Positions 24,389-33,298 of a stretch of 64,000 nt of DNA are shown here, one piece after another. The stretch's first letter is position 1; every line of letters starts with the position of its first letter. Origin of the DNA: Oscillibacter ruminantium GH1 (GTDB lineage: Bacteria > Bacillota > Clostridia > Oscillospirales > Oscillospiraceae); NCBI RefSeq assembly GCF_000307265.1, contig NZ_DF158896.1, positions 597,209-661,208 of the forward strand, written 5' to 3'. Made by a program: the position numbers and the translations under genes. Under the pieces are notes generated by a model. That model made no database searches and was not told the DNA's origin. It saw nothing but the letters and a program-made list of their open reading frames with translations.

Positions 24389-25618
24389 TCACCGCTCCGA
24401 GATGGGGTGCATCTTTGTTGCCAACCGCTTTGCGATGGCCTCAAGAGATTCCTCAAAGTTTAAAATCTGGCATCGGTGGCCTTCGTCCACCAAAACGCCA
24501 AGATCTCCGGTAAGCAGGCCGTCCTTCATAGTTTCAAGACAGGCGTTCTCCAGCTTCCCGGCAAAGGAAATCAAGTCGGGAAGTCCGTCCAGCTGGCCAC
24601 GGCGGCGCAGAGCGCCGGTCCAGGCGAAGATGGTGGCTGTGGAGTTGGTGGAGGGCTTTTCTCCGGCGCGATAGCGGTAAAAGTGGCGGGTGACGGTGCC
24701 GTGGGACGCTTCGAACTCCATAGACCCGTCCGGTGAAACGAGCACGGAGGTCATCATGGCCAAAGAGCCGAAGGCGGCGGCAACCATGTCGCTCATCACG
24801 TCGCCGTCGTAATTTTTAAGCGCCCAGATAAAGCCGCCCTTGGAGCGCATGACGCGGGACACCGCATCGTCAATCAACGTGTAGAAATAGTGGAGGTTCA
24901 TCTCGTCGAATTTCGCCTGATAGGTGTTGGCGAATGCCTCGTCAAACGCACGGCGGAACTCGCCGTCGTATTCCTTGGAGATGGTGTCCTTGGCGGAGAA
25001 CCAAAGGTCCTGCTTTGTGTCCAGTGCGTACTGGAAGCAGGAGTGGACAAAGGCGCGGATGGAAGTCTCTGTGTTGTGCTGGCCCTGAAATACGGCGTTT
25101 CCTTTGGTTTTGGCGATCACAAGCGTTTCATCCTTGCCGCTTTGCCCCTTGAAATTCAGCTTGGCAATGCCCGGCTCGTTCGTCACCAGCTCCACGGCCT
25201 TGTACATGTCGCCATAAGCATGGCGGGCCACGGTGATAGGCTTTTCCCATCCCGGCACCGCCGGGCGGAGAAAAGGGAGCAGGATGGGGGCGCGGAACGC
25301 CGTTCCGTCCAGAACGGCGCGGATGGTGCCGTTGGGGGAGGGCCAGATTTCAGACAGGTGATACTCTTCCTGCCGCTGACGGTTGGCAGTGATGGTGGCG
25401 CACTTGACGGCCACGCCCAGCCGCTCCGTGGCGTTGGCCGCGTCCACAGTTACCTGATCCCGCGTCTCGTCCCGGTGGGGCAGACCCAGATCGTAATACT
25501 CCGTTTTCAGGTCCACATAGGGCAGAATCAAGTCCTCCTTGATGGTGCGCCAGAGAATCCGGGTCATTTCATCTCCGTCCATCTCCACCAAGGGCGTGGT
25601 CATTTTGATTTTTTCCAT
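24389..25618 (-). CDS. icd: NADP-dependent isocitrate dehydrogenase
   Basis: 409 residues, the eukaryotic/Bacteroides-like IDH subfamily II length. It oxidises isocitrate to 2-oxoglutarate and CO2, probably with NADP. Seen: P-L-V-E-M-D-G-D-E-M-T-R at the N-terminus, the substrate loop S-P-N-G-T-I-R, the metal region around Y-D-G-D-V-M-S-D-M, and E-A-S-H-G-T-V-T-R-H near 307. It overlaps the aconitase gene by 19 bases. No citrate synthase is in the window, so the pair supplies 2-oxoglutarate if citrate is made elsewhere. A terminator follows. Confidence 0.95.
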   Translation of the reverse strand: MEKIKMTTPLVEMDGDEMTRILWRTIKEDLILPYVDLKTEYYDLGLPHRDETRDQVTVDAANATERLGVAVKCATITANRQRQEEYHLSEIWPSPNGTIRAVLDGTAFRAPILLPFLRPAVPGWEKPITVARHAYGDMYKAVELVTNEPGIAKLNFKGQSGKDETLVIAKTKGNAVFQGQHNTETSIRAFVHSCFQYALDTKQDLWFSAKDTISKEYDGEFRRAFDEAFANTYQAKFDEMNLHYFYTLIDDAVSRVMRSKGGFIWALKNYDGDVMSDMVAAAFGSLAMMTSVLVSPDGSMEFEASHGTVTRHFYRYRAGEKPSTNSTATIFAWTGALRRRGQLDGLPDLISFAGKLENACLETMKDGLLTGDLGVLVDEGHRCQILNFEESLEAIAKRLATKMHPISER

Positions 25619-27855
25619 CTCAACCGTTCCTTTTTTTTATAATAATTCATCAGACACCCGTCCAGTAAAATTTCTCTGTCTTCCGCAGTTAATCCCTGCA
25701 AATGAAGCGTCAAGGCCTCTTTTCCGCCGTCCTTGCGCAGCAGCGAGGCGGAAAGCGTTTCCTCGCCGGCGGTAATTGCCGCCCGAACGCCGGGGATAAA
25801 AACGCAGTCGCCGTTTTCTCCGGTAAAGTCCCCTTCCAGCGTCAGAGGCAGAATGCCCCAGTTGATGCAGTTGGAGCGGTAGCGCTTGGTAGCAAAGTCG
25901 TGGCACAGATTGGCGCAGCCCCCCAGCACCCGCTGGCAGGAGGCCGCCTGTTCCCGGGCGGACCCGTCGCCGGGCTTATTGGCGTAAATGGCGGAGCCAA
26001 ACCGGGTGGTTTTTGCCAGTTCATTTCCGTCGCCCACGCGGGCGAGCAGTGCGGTCAGCGCTGCCGGGGCTGTCCCGGCAAGGCGCTCCGCCTCCATGGC
26101 GGCAACGGCCTTGGCGCGGGGGACGTACTGCGGCTCCCGGCGGGATAGGGTAAATTCCGCCAGCCGAAGCGGGTTGGAACGGTAAGAGGAGGTTTCACCG
26201 GAGGGGATCAGCTCGTCGGTGGTGGTGACCTCGTCGTGGAGAACTGCCGCCAGCTCCACCAGAAGATTTTCCGCCAGAGGCGGAATTTCCGGCCAGTCTG
26301 TGATGTTCGGTCCCATCACCAGCTCCGTTTCCGGACGGGGATGGCCTACGCCATTATATACCCGCTTTTCGTAGGGGGTGGCGTCGAAGTGGTAGGGGAG
26401 AGGATGGATGTCGCAGTCCGTCTGCGTGGCAGAGGTGATTCTTCCGCCGTTTCGGGCGGTGGCGGCGATGGATCGTGCGTCCATCAGGCACACGCCGGAA
26501 AACTGGCCTTCACCCGGCTTGCTGCCCTCCCGGTTGGGAAAGTTGCGGGTGGTGTGCCGCAGGCTTAAAGCATTGTTCGCCGGCACATCGCCCGCGCCGA
26601 AGCAGGGGCCGCAAAAGCTGGGTTTGAGCACCGCGCCGCTTTCCAGCAGCTCGGCGGCAACGCCCGCCCGGGTCAACGCCAGACTCACCGGCACGCTGGT
26701 GGGGTAGATGCTGAGAGAAAATCCTTCGTTTCCAACGCTTCCGTGGCGCAGAATGTCCGCGGCGGCGGTGATGTTGTCGAACAATCCGCCCGCGCAGCCC
26801 GCCACAATGCCCTGATCCGCCCAAACGCCGCCGTCGTGGATTTTATCCACAAGGTGAGGATTGGCCTTGGGCCAGCGCTGCTTCACGTCTTTCTCAACCG
26901 CCGCCAAAAGGTCTTCCGCGTTTTCCAGAAACTCCCGGATAGGATAAGCGTTGGAGGGATGAAATGGCAGGGCGATCATCGGTTCAACGGCGGAAAGATC
27001 AATGGACACCATTCGGTCGTAATAGGCGTTTTCACCGGGGCGGAGGGTCTGATAGTTCGCGCCGTGGCCGTGGGCCTCATAAAACTGCGCCACCGTCTCG
27101 TCCGTCTCCCAGATGGAGCTGAGGCAGGCGGTTTCCGTGGTCATCACGTCGATGCCGTTGCGATAGTCCATGGGAAGGGAGGCGATACCCGGTCCCGCAA
27201 ATTCCAGAATCCGGTTGCGGACAAAGCCGCTTTCAAAAGTGGCCTTCACCAGCGCCAGAGCCACGTCGTGAGGCCCCACGCCCATGTGCGGCGCGCCGGT
27301 GAGATACACCAGCACCACCTCCGGGTAATCCAAGTCCCAAGTGTTTTTCAGCAGCTGCTTGCAAAGCTCCGGACCGCCCTCGCCTACACCCATGGTTCCC
27401 AGCGCCCCGTACCGGGTGTGGGAGTCGGAGCCGAGGATCATGCGTCCGCAGCCCGCCAGCTGCTCCCGGGCGTAAGAATGGATGACGCTTTGGTTGGCGG
27501 GAACATAAATACCGCCGTATTTCTTCGCGGCGGAAAGCCCGAAGGCGTGGTCGTCCTCATTGATGGTGCCGCCCACGGCGCACAGGCTGTTGTGGCAGTT
27601 GGTCAGCGCATAGGGCAGGGGAAACTCCCGCATACCGGAGGCACGGGCCTGCTGGATGATGCCCACATAGGTGATGTCGTGAGAAACCATGGCGTCAAAG
27701 CGGATGTGGAGCTGTTTGTCGTCGCCGGAGATATTGTGACTTTGCAAAACGGACCAGGCCAGCGTGCGTTTCCGCCCCTCCAACCGGGAGACAGGCGCAG
27801 TTTCGCAGGGAACGCCATTGGAAAGGAACACGCCGGAAGAATGCAGCGCGATCAT
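25600..27855 (-). CDS. aconitate hydratase
   Basis: 751 residues. It isomerises citrate to isocitrate using a 4Fe-4S cluster. The N-terminal catalytic part (about 1-490) shows aconitase landmarks: L-T-N-C-H-N-S-L, I-L-G-S-D-S-H-T-R-Y-G-A-L-G-T, and the cluster segment S-F-C-G-P-C-F-G-A-G-D near 420. The C-terminal swivel domain carries R-Y-R-S-N-C-I-N-W-G near 660. This shorter type differs from AcnA and AcnB, so I give no symbol. ATG 27855 has AGGAGGG upstream. It is the first gene of a tight aconitase-icd operon. Confidence 0.9.
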   Translation of the reverse strand: MIALHSSGVFLSNGVPCETAPVSRLEGRKRTLAWSVLQSHNISGDDKQLHIRFDAMVSHDITYVGIIQQARASGMREFPLPYALTNCHNSLCAVGGTINEDDHAFGLSAAKKYGGIYVPANQSVIHSYAREQLAGCGRMILGSDSHTRYGALGTMGVGEGGPELCKQLLKNTWDLDYPEVVLVYLTGAPHMGVGPHDVALALVKATFESGFVRNRILEFAGPGIASLPMDYRNGIDVMTTETACLSSIWETDETVAQFYEAHGHGANYQTLRPGENAYYDRMVSIDLSAVEPMIALPFHPSNAYPIREFLENAEDLLAAVEKDVKQRWPKANPHLVDKIHDGGVWADQGIVAGCAGGLFDNITAAADILRHGSVGNEGFSLSIYPTSVPVSLALTRAGVAAELLESGAVLKPSFCGPCFGAGDVPANNALSLRHTTRNFPNREGSKPGEGQFSGVCLMDARSIAATARNGGRITSATQTDCDIHPLPYHFDATPYEKRVYNGVGHPRPETELVMGPNITDWPEIPPLAENLLVELAAVLHDEVTTTDELIPSGETSSYRSNPLRLAEFTLSRREPQYVPRAKAVAAMEAERLAGTAPAALTALLARVGDGNELAKTTRFGSAIYANKPGDGSAREQAASCQRVLGGCANLCHDFATKRYRSNCINWGILPLTLEGDFTGENGDCVFIPGVRAAITAGEETLSASLLRKDGGKEALTLHLQGLTAEDREILLDGCLMNYYKKKERLRWKKSK

Positions 27856-28041
27856 ATGAGATCCCTCCTGAGGCTGTTGCTTTTGCAGCCGAATTTCTTC
27901 TTAATGTAATAGTGATTCTAATGTACCACATAAATGTGGATATGAAAAGGCAAAATGAAGGAAATAAAATATGATCCTGCATTTTCGTCAAAATAACAAG
28001 GATTGTAAAGCCGCAGGGGGGCAACTTTGACGCGGCACTCC

Positions 28042-28087
28042 GAAAAGAAAACCGCGCGGACAAAAGGCTCTGCCCTGTCCGCGCGGT
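28042..28087 (-). terminator. terminator after adenine deaminase
   Basis: Perfect 12-base stem ACCGCGCGGACA / TGTCCGCGCGGT (28051-28062, 28076-28087); on the minus strand it is followed by a T-rich stretch (TTTTCTTTTC). Confidence 0.85.
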
Positions 28088-28097
28088 GAATTTCAAA

Positions 28098-29822
28098 TTA
28101 TACGTAGATCTGATGGTTCACGTCGAACACGCCGCGGGTGGTGATGCGCAGGGAGGGGATTACTGGAAGCGCCATAAAGCTCAGGGTCATGAACGGGTCA
28201 ATGCCTGCCGAGACGCCCAAAACACGGGCTTTGGCCTTGGCGTTTTCCAACTCCCGGTTCACGTCTGTCAGCGGCTCTTCACTCATGATGCCCGCGATGG
28301 CCAGCGGGACCTCCGCCACGGAAGTTCCCTTGTCCAGCACCACGATGCCGCCGTTTAGCGCTACCACCCGGTTTACCGCCGCCGCCATGTCCGCTTCGTT
28401 GGTTCCCACCACAATAATATTGTGAGAGTCGTGGGAGATGGAGGTGGCCACCGCGCCGGATTTCAGGCCGTAGCCCTGAATATAGCCGATGCCGATGTGG
28501 TGGGTGTTTTTGTGGCGCTCCACCACCGCCAGCTTCAGCACATCGTATTCTACGTCGATGCGGTCGGAGTATCCCGCGTCCACGGTGGTGATTTCGCCGG
28601 GAACCATGCCAATGATGCCACGGGGGCGTTTTTCCACAAAATCCTCCGCGCTCAGTGTTCCCAAATGGAAGGTGCTGTGAGCACGCTCCACCAGATACGG
28701 CTCAATCTCCGGTACGGGAAACTCCTTCACTACGCCGTTTTCCACCAAAAGCTCGCCCCGTTTGTAGACCTTTTCAATGTGGAAGTTTTCAAAGTTGTCG
28801 ATGATGACAAAGTCCCCCAGATATCCCGGCGCGATGGCACCCCGGTTATTCAGCAGGAAATACCGCGCCGCGTTGTGGCAGGCCACCTTCACCGCCGTGA
28901 TGGGGTCCGCGCCAAGGGCGATGGCCTGCTTTACGATGTAGTCGATGTGGCCCTTTTCCAAAAGGTCGTTGGGGTGCTTGTCGTCCGTGCAGAACATGCA
29001 GCGTTCGGAGTATTTGTCGCACAGAAGCGGCGTCAGCGCCTCCAGATTCCGGGCGGCGGTCCCTTCCCGGATCATGATGAACTGGCCGCGCTGGAGCTTT
29101 GCGATGGCGTCGTTCAAATCGTGGCATTCATGGTCGGAGTACACCCCGGCGGCGATGTAGGTGTTCAAATCGTTGTCCACAAGGTCCGGCGCGTGGCCGT
29201 CGATCTTCTTATGATGGGCCTGCGCCGCCACGATTTTCTCAACGGCCTGCTCGTCGCCGTTGATCACGCCCACAAAGTTCATCATCTCCGCAAGGCCCTG
29301 CACACGGGGATGATCGTAGAAGGAGTCGATGGCCCGGTAGTCCAGAATCGCGCCGGACTCGTCCAGCGGCGTTGCCGGGACGCAGGAGGGCAGCATAAAC
29401 CGCACGTCCACCGGCAGCCCCTCTGTGGCTTGCAGCATGTACTCGATGCCATCGCTCCCCATGACGTTGGCGATCTCATGGGGATCGGTGATGACGGTGG
29501 TGGTGCCGTGAGGCAAAACGGCCTTCACAAACTCCTTGGGAGAGACGAGGGAGCTTTCCAAGTGGATGTGGGCGTCCAAAAAACCGGGCAGAACGATCTT
29601 GCCGGTGCAGTCCTGCTCCGTCTCGCCTTCATACCGGCCCATGCCCACGATCAGACCCTCGGCCACGGCGATATCGGCCTGACACAGCTCGTTGGAAAAC
29701 ACATTGACATAGGTGGCGTTTTTCAGCACCAGATCCGCTTTTTCCCGACCGGAGGCAGCGGCGATGATGCGCCGCTTTTTCAACAGCTTCCGATTGATCT
29801 TGCCCGCATAGCTCTCAGACAT
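28098..29822 (-). CDS. adeC: adenine deaminase
   Basis: 574 residues, normal length for bacterial adenine deaminase, which converts adenine to hypoxanthine and ammonia in purine salvage. The amidohydrolase metal site H-I-H-L-E-S-S (about 85-91) and the T-D-P-H-E-I-A segment are clear, with H-A-P and S-D-H-E-C further on and C-T-D-D-K-H-P-N-D near 285. The C-terminal N-R-V-V-A-L-N-G-G-I-V-V region is family-typical. No purine riboswitch core is visible in the leader. It has its own promoter and terminator. Confidence 0.95.
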   Translation of the reverse strand: MSESYAGKINRKLLKKRRIIAAASGREKADLVLKNATYVNVFSNELCQADIAVAEGLIVGMGRYEGETEQDCTGKIVLPGFLDAHIHLESSLVSPKEFVKAVLPHGTTTVITDPHEIANVMGSDGIEYMLQATEGLPVDVRFMLPSCVPATPLDESGAILDYRAIDSFYDHPRVQGLAEMMNFVGVINGDEQAVEKIVAAQAHHKKIDGHAPDLVDNDLNTYIAAGVYSDHECHDLNDAIAKLQRGQFIMIREGTAARNLEALTPLLCDKYSERCMFCTDDKHPNDLLEKGHIDYIVKQAIALGADPITAVKVACHNAARYFLLNNRGAIAPGYLGDFVIIDNFENFHIEKVYKRGELLVENGVVKEFPVPEIEPYLVERAHSTFHLGTLSAEDFVEKRPRGIIGMVPGEITTVDAGYSDRIDVEYDVLKLAVVERHKNTHHIGIGYIQGYGLKSGAVATSISHDSHNIIVVGTNEADMAAAVNRVVALNGGIVVLDKGTSVAEVPLAIAGIMSEEPLTDVNRELENAKAKARVLGVSAGIDPFMTLSFMALPVIPSLRITTRGVFDVNHQIYV

Positions 29823-29896
29823 GGAATCACTCCTTCTTAATATTAAATTTTCTTATGCTTAAAAGTAAGAGAAATAATAACGATTGATTTGAGGAA

Positions 29897-29925
29897 AGTA
29901 TACGCGCAAAAAATGTGTTTGTCCA
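29897..29925 (-). promoter_or_regulatory. promoter of adenine deaminase
   Basis: Reverse strand TGGACA (29920-29925), 17-base spacer, TATACT (29897-29902), about 75 bases before the ATG. Confidence 0.6.
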
Positions 29926-29964
29926 GAGTGAAACCATGAAAAATTTATTTGTTGCATAAATCAC

Positions 29965-29992
29965 TTGAAATTATGGAAACCTCTGGTATATT
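29965..29992 (+). promoter_or_regulatory. promoter of the flavin reductase-rubredoxin gene
   Basis: TTGAAA (29965-29970), 16-base spacer, TATATT (29987-29992), 57 bases before the ATG. Confidence 0.6.
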
Positions 29993-30049
29993 AGAATTAT
30001 AAAATATACGAATGGACTGCCGGAAACGGCACAGGAAAGGAGCTCTTTT

Positions 30050-30685
30050 ATGAGTGGAACCTTCAACGCAAAAGCCTATGAGGCCATGGATTACGGTATG
30101 TATCTGGTCTCCACCTCCGCAAACGGCAAGCGGCAGGGCTGTATTGCCACCTCGTTTGCGCAGGTGACTTCGTCCCGTCCGCCTCGTTTTACAGTCACCT
30201 TAAATAAGGACCATGCCACGACCGACGCGGTTTTGGCCTCCGGTGTTTTTTCCGTGACGCTGCTGGCGGCGGACTGTCCCGAGGAAGTTGTCAACACCTT
30301 CGGCTACAAATCGGGCCGGGTGGGGGACAAGTTCACCGGATTTGAAGCAAAGGCGGATGAGGCTGGTTGTCCGTACCTGACGGAGCACATGGTGTCCCGT
30401 GTTAGCTGCCGCGTGGTGGAGAAGCTGGAAATCGGCAGCTACATCCTCTTCGTGGGCGAAGCCACGGAAGCGGAGGTTTTGGCAGGCGGCCAGATGCTTA
30501 CGCTGGGCGCGTTCACAAACCGGGGCAAGAGCACACCCCCCACTGCCACCGTGGTGCGGGAGATGGTGGGCAGCGGTTTCCGCTGCACCGTTTGCGGTTA
30601 TATCTACGAGAGCGAGACGCTGCCCCCGGATTATATCTGCCCGGTCTGCCATGCGCCCGCCAGCAAATTCGTTCCCAACGACTGA
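30050..30685 (+). CDS. flavin reductase-rubredoxin fusion (high-molecular-weight rubredoxin type)
   Basis: 211 residues. Residues 1-160 form an FMN-binding split barrel of the flavoredoxin type (A-T-S-F-A-Q-V-T-S near 30; V-N-T-F-G-Y-K-S-G near 83). The last 35 residues are a rubredoxin with C-T-V-C-G-Y-I-Y and Y-I-C-P-V-C, giving four cysteine ligands for iron. Such Hrb proteins pass electrons from NAD(P)H to flavodiiron proteins that reduce oxygen or NO in anaerobes. No flavodiiron protein is adjacent, so the partner is inferred. GGAGC precedes the ATG, and a bidirectional hairpin follows. Confidence 0.9.
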   Translation: MSGTFNAKAYEAMDYGMYLVSTSANGKRQGCIATSFAQVTSSRPPRFTVTLNKDHATTDAVLASGVFSVTLLAADCPEEVVNTFGYKSGRVGDKFTGFEAKADEAGCPYLTEHMVSRVSCRVVEKLEIGSYILFVGEATEAEVLAGGQMLTLGAFTNRGKSTPPTATVVREMVGSGFRCTVCGYIYESETLPPDYICPVCHAPASKFVPND

Positions 30686-30709
30686 GTGTCTGCACAGATA
30701 AAATGATGG

Positions 30710-30745
30710 GGGAGGCGTCCGCTATTGGCGGACGCCTCCCTTTGT
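30710..30745. terminator. bidirectional terminator between convergent genes
   Basis: Perfect 13-base stem GGGAGGCGTCCGC / GCGGACGCCTCCC (30710-30722, 30728-30740), then TTTG; it abuts the stop of the minus-strand gene at 30746. Confidence 0.8.
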
Positions 30746-31138
30746 TTACCTTGCAGCGTGGTTTTTTAAAAATTCACGCAGACGTACAATGTCCGCCTGA
30801 TCCTTGGGGCGGTTCAGCTGTTCTTTCAGATCCAGAATGCCTGCGGGTGAGATGACCCGAATGCCATCCATTGTCTCCGTTTCGTCGGAAGCCCAGTTTT
30901 CAAATAGATCGGTAACCGGCGGCAGATGAATCTTCCGATTGCCGTCTTCCTTCTGCGTGGCGGAAAAGCCCGCAGCCACCAGTTCATCCATCAGAGACGG
31001 CTCCGCGCCCAGATCAATGTCCGCAGTTTCATCCCGCAGGCCATACAGCACCAAGGCCCCACCCGCATTCAGCCAGCAGCGGTCCAGATCCAGAGGAAGC
31101 GTGTGAAGCTGAGATAAAATGTCCTCCCGTTTCAGCAT
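30746..31138 (-). CDS. small nucleotidyltransferase-like protein (DUF6036-like)
   Basis: 130 residues. The segment W-L-N-A-G-G-A-L-V-L-Y-G-L-R followed by T-A-D-I-D-L-G resembles the G-G and D-x-D sites of minimal nucleotidyltransferases or DUF6036 proteins. A C-terminal K-D-Q-A-D-I-V-R-L-R segment is usual for this group. Such proteins can be toxin-antitoxin components or orphan enzymes; no partner gene is adjacent. AGGAGGT lies before the ATG. The IS110 element begins just upstream and may have separated this gene from its native promoter. Confidence 0.6.
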   Translation of the reverse strand: MLKREDILSQLHTLPLDLDRCWLNAGGALVLYGLRDETADIDLGAEPSLMDELVAAGFSATQKEDGNRKIHLPPVTDLFENWASDETETMDGIRVISPAGILDLKEQLNRPKDQADIVRLREFLKNHAAR

Positions 31139-31199
31139 GGTGTACCTCCTATTACAATATATTTACGGGTTAAGGCACGGCAGCCAGCCGTGTCTTTTT

Positions 31200-31420
31200 C
31201 CGTATCGTTGCCTAAGCTGTTAGAATGATGGGGTCATGGCCTGACGTGTGCCTCCAAGGACTATCACGTCCGCTAGAAAGTCCGTCAGCCAGCCTCTCAT
31301 TCGCAGCGTTCGATTTATGGAGGTAGAGCCGCCACGCCGGTGCGTCCGTGTCATCAGATAGATTGAATCGGCAATGATGGAAGGGCTGGTCGCCAAATGA
31401 CCAATCTACAATGAGGAGTG
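31200..31420 (+). ncRNA. probable IS110 bridge RNA region
   Basis: This stretch between the left end and the transposase start has no open frame but folds locally: GACGTG / CACGTC (31243-31248, 31265-31270) with an internal loop, CTGACG / CGTCAG as an alternative (31241-31246, 31283-31288), and a TGGTC / GACCA hairpin near 31387-31402. Known IS110 elements encode here a bridge RNA whose loops pair with donor and target DNA. Exact ends and loop sequences need alignment with relatives. Confidence 0.55.
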
Positions 31421-31426
31421 CTTTCT

Positions 31427-32642
31427 ATGAACAATGTGGCTGGCGTTGATGTTTCCAAGGGGAAAAGTATGGTTTCCGTTCTTCGACCCTTTGGAGAAGT
31501 TGTAGCAAAATCGTTTACTGTGCGTCACACCAGCAGCGAACTCAAGGAGCTGGCAGACTACTTGAAAAGTCTGGACGGCGAGACGCGGGTGGTTATGGAG
31601 CATACCGGGCGATACTATGAGTCGGTAGCCCAGTTCCTCTACGATGAGGGAATCTTTGTCAGCGCGGTGAATCCAAAACTCATTAAGGCATTACGGCAAC
31701 AATTCTCTGCGCAAGGTCAAGACAGATGCAGCGGATTCACGGAAAATTGCCCGCTACGGTCTTGACAACTGGGTGGAACTGCGGCAACATACTCCCATGG
31801 ATACGATTCGTTACCAACTGAAAACGCTGAACCGGCAGCAGGGGCTGTACTCCAAAACCAAGACGATGATGAAAAACAATCTCATCGCTCTTTTGGACCA
31901 GACCAATCCCGGCGTCAACGCCCTGTTTGACAGCCCCGCCCGTGAGGACGGCAGCCAGAAGTGGGTGGATTTTGCTGCGGCCTTTTGGCTCGTAGACTCT
32001 GTGCGGAACCTGAGTCTTTCCGCTTTCACCGAGCGTTACAGCAAGTGGTGTAAACGGCACAGTTATAATTTCAGCGAAAGCAAAGCTGCTGAAATTCATG
32101 CTGGAGCGCAGAATTTGATTGCTATGCTTCCCAAAGATGCTTTGACTAAGCTGCTGGTGCGGCAGGCGATTGATTCCCTGAATGCAATCTCCAAATCGGT
32201 GGAACAGCTTAAGTCTGAAATGCGCACACTGGCCGCACAGCTTCCCGAATATCCTGTTGTCATGGCAATGCACGGTGTGGGAGATTCTCTTGGCCCGCAG
32301 CTCATGGCAGAGATTGGGGATGTGACCCGCTTTGCTCACAGAGGCTCCATTACATCTTTTGCCGGTGTTGACCCCGGTGCAAACCAGTCTGGTGCATTTG
32401 AAGCCAAGAGTACACGCACGTCCAAAAGCGGCCCTCCAGAACTGCGAAAAGCTCTTTTCCTTGTCATGGACTGCTTGCTGAAAACCATGCCGCAGGACGA
32501 CCCGGTGTACCAATTCATGGATAAGAAACGCGCCGAAGGCAAGCCTTATCTGGTCTACATGACTGCCGGCGCCAACAAGTTTCTTCGCATCTACTACGGG
32601 CGGGTAAAGGAATATCTTGCGTCGTTGGAAGCAGCCGATTAA
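31427..32642 (+). pseudogene. IS110 transposase, interrupted by a +1 frameshift
   Basis: Two frames make up one transposase. Codons from ATG 31427 (GAGGAG eight bases upstream) give G-V-D-V-S-K-G-K and V-M-E-H-T-G-R-Y-Y, the first acidic residues of the DEDD RuvC-like domain. At 31691-31692 an extra T shifts the frame; the next frame continues Y-G-N-N-S-L-R-K-V-K-T-D-A-A-D-S, with the last two acids, then the transposase_20 region H-G-V-G-D and the serine motif T-S-K-S-G-P-P-E-L-R-K-A. If the frame were restored the protein would be about 404 residues with all catalytic residues. As it stands it is probably inactive, unless the shift is a sequencing error or is bypassed. Confidence 0.85.
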
Positions 32643-32744
32643 CTATTGTTATTTTCACAGCTCAGGTCAGCGCTTTTGCGGTGGCCTTTTTGTGTTACGA
32701 TTTTCAGCCTCGCTTTTGTGCCTGCAATTTCTCTGGATTTTCTA

Positions 32745-32774
32745 TTGACTTTTTATTTGCAGACTTTCTAAACT
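32745..32774 (+). promoter_or_regulatory. upstream promoter candidate for the lactate permease locus
   Basis: TTGACT (32745-32750), 18-base spacer, TAAACT (32769-32774). Confidence 0.45.
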
Positions 32775-32945
32775 TAAAAAAGTATAACAAGTCCGGTGGA
32801 AAAAAACAAGCGGCCCTTTTGAGAAATCAGACAACGAATCAGCAGTAAGACACATTTCTTTGTATAAAACAAACAGGAAAAGTAAAATGCAGACAAAGAA
32901 CAAGGAACAATTTCACGAATTTGACGAACTGCATGCAACTTCCTG

Positions 32946-32974
32946 TTGACTTTTTTTCACCCAGCCGTTATCGT
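32946..32974 (+). promoter_or_regulatory. proximal promoter candidate for the lactate permease locus
   Basis: TTGACT (32946-32951), 17-base spacer, TATCGT (32969-32974), 46 bases before the small ORF start. Confidence 0.5.
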
Positions 32975-33019
32975 AGGAAAAAACACTGGTGCCATGGAGC
33001 GCCGAGAGGGGAGAAAGCC

Positions 33020-33268
33020 ATGACGATGCGTATGCGTACCAATACCGCCATGACTTCCACGGCAGCTTTTGCCGCGGAGGCTTTCTTCTGCGCCGCATTC
33101 AATACGGTTGCTCTGATTCTGGACGCTGCGTTTGCAGCGTCCATTTTTGTTGTCCTGCTGGCGGTTTCTCTGGTGCTGGTATCTCTGCTGGGCATTACCC
33201 TGATTACGCTGATTAGCCTGCTGGGCCTGCTGGTTATTTTGTGCATGCCCGTGCGCTTGAAACGGTGA
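33020..33268 (+). CDS. small hydrophobic protein of unknown function
   Basis: 82 residues. A GAGGGGAG site precedes ATG 33020. After a threonine/methionine-rich start the sequence is almost wholly hydrophobic, with two likely membrane segments (about 14-50 and 52-77) and a basic end (V-R-L-K-R). I know no family. It lies between the lactate permease promoter and a strong hairpin at 33299, so it is either a leader-encoded small membrane protein or an accidental open frame. The opposite frame is rich in glutamine and looks like a shadow. Confidence 0.45.
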   Translation: MTMRMRTNTAMTSTAAFAAEAFFCAAFNTVALILDAAFAASIFVVLLAVSLVLVSLLGITLITLISLLGLLVILCMPVRLKR

Positions 33269-33298
33269 TACGCGTCTGAAACCCATTTGGGAGAAATC

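Larger units (their letters stand above)
31175..32692 (+). mobile_element. IS110-family insertion sequence (boundaries approximate)
   Basis: The region contains a DEDD transposase gene with a long structured non-coding segment upstream (about 250 bases) and a short downstream segment, the IS110-subgroup layout. IS110 elements lack terminal inverted repeats, so I cannot define exact ends. The left end probably lies near the hairpin CACGGC/GCCGTG (31176-31192), and the right end near the hairpin at 32665-32691 (GGTCAGCGC / GCGGTGGCC then TTTTT). It lies between the nucleotidyltransferase-like gene and the lactate permease locus. Confidence 0.75.
32643..33019. other. 377-base AT-rich intergenic region with two tandem promoter candidates
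   Basis: It contains the probable IS right end (to about 32692), then an AT-rich stretch. Two promoters point towards the lactate permease: TTGACT-18-TAAACT (32745-32774) and TTGACT-17-TATCGT (32946-32974). No open frame is credible. Confidence 0.55.

Noticed and set aside
28422..29840. A 472-codon open frame antisense to adenine deaminase
   Set aside because: Shadow of a conserved enzyme gene; no known protein resembles it.
29823..29896. Possible purine riboswitch before adenine deaminase
   Set aside because: The AT-rich leader lacks the paired loops and conserved core of the purine aptamer.
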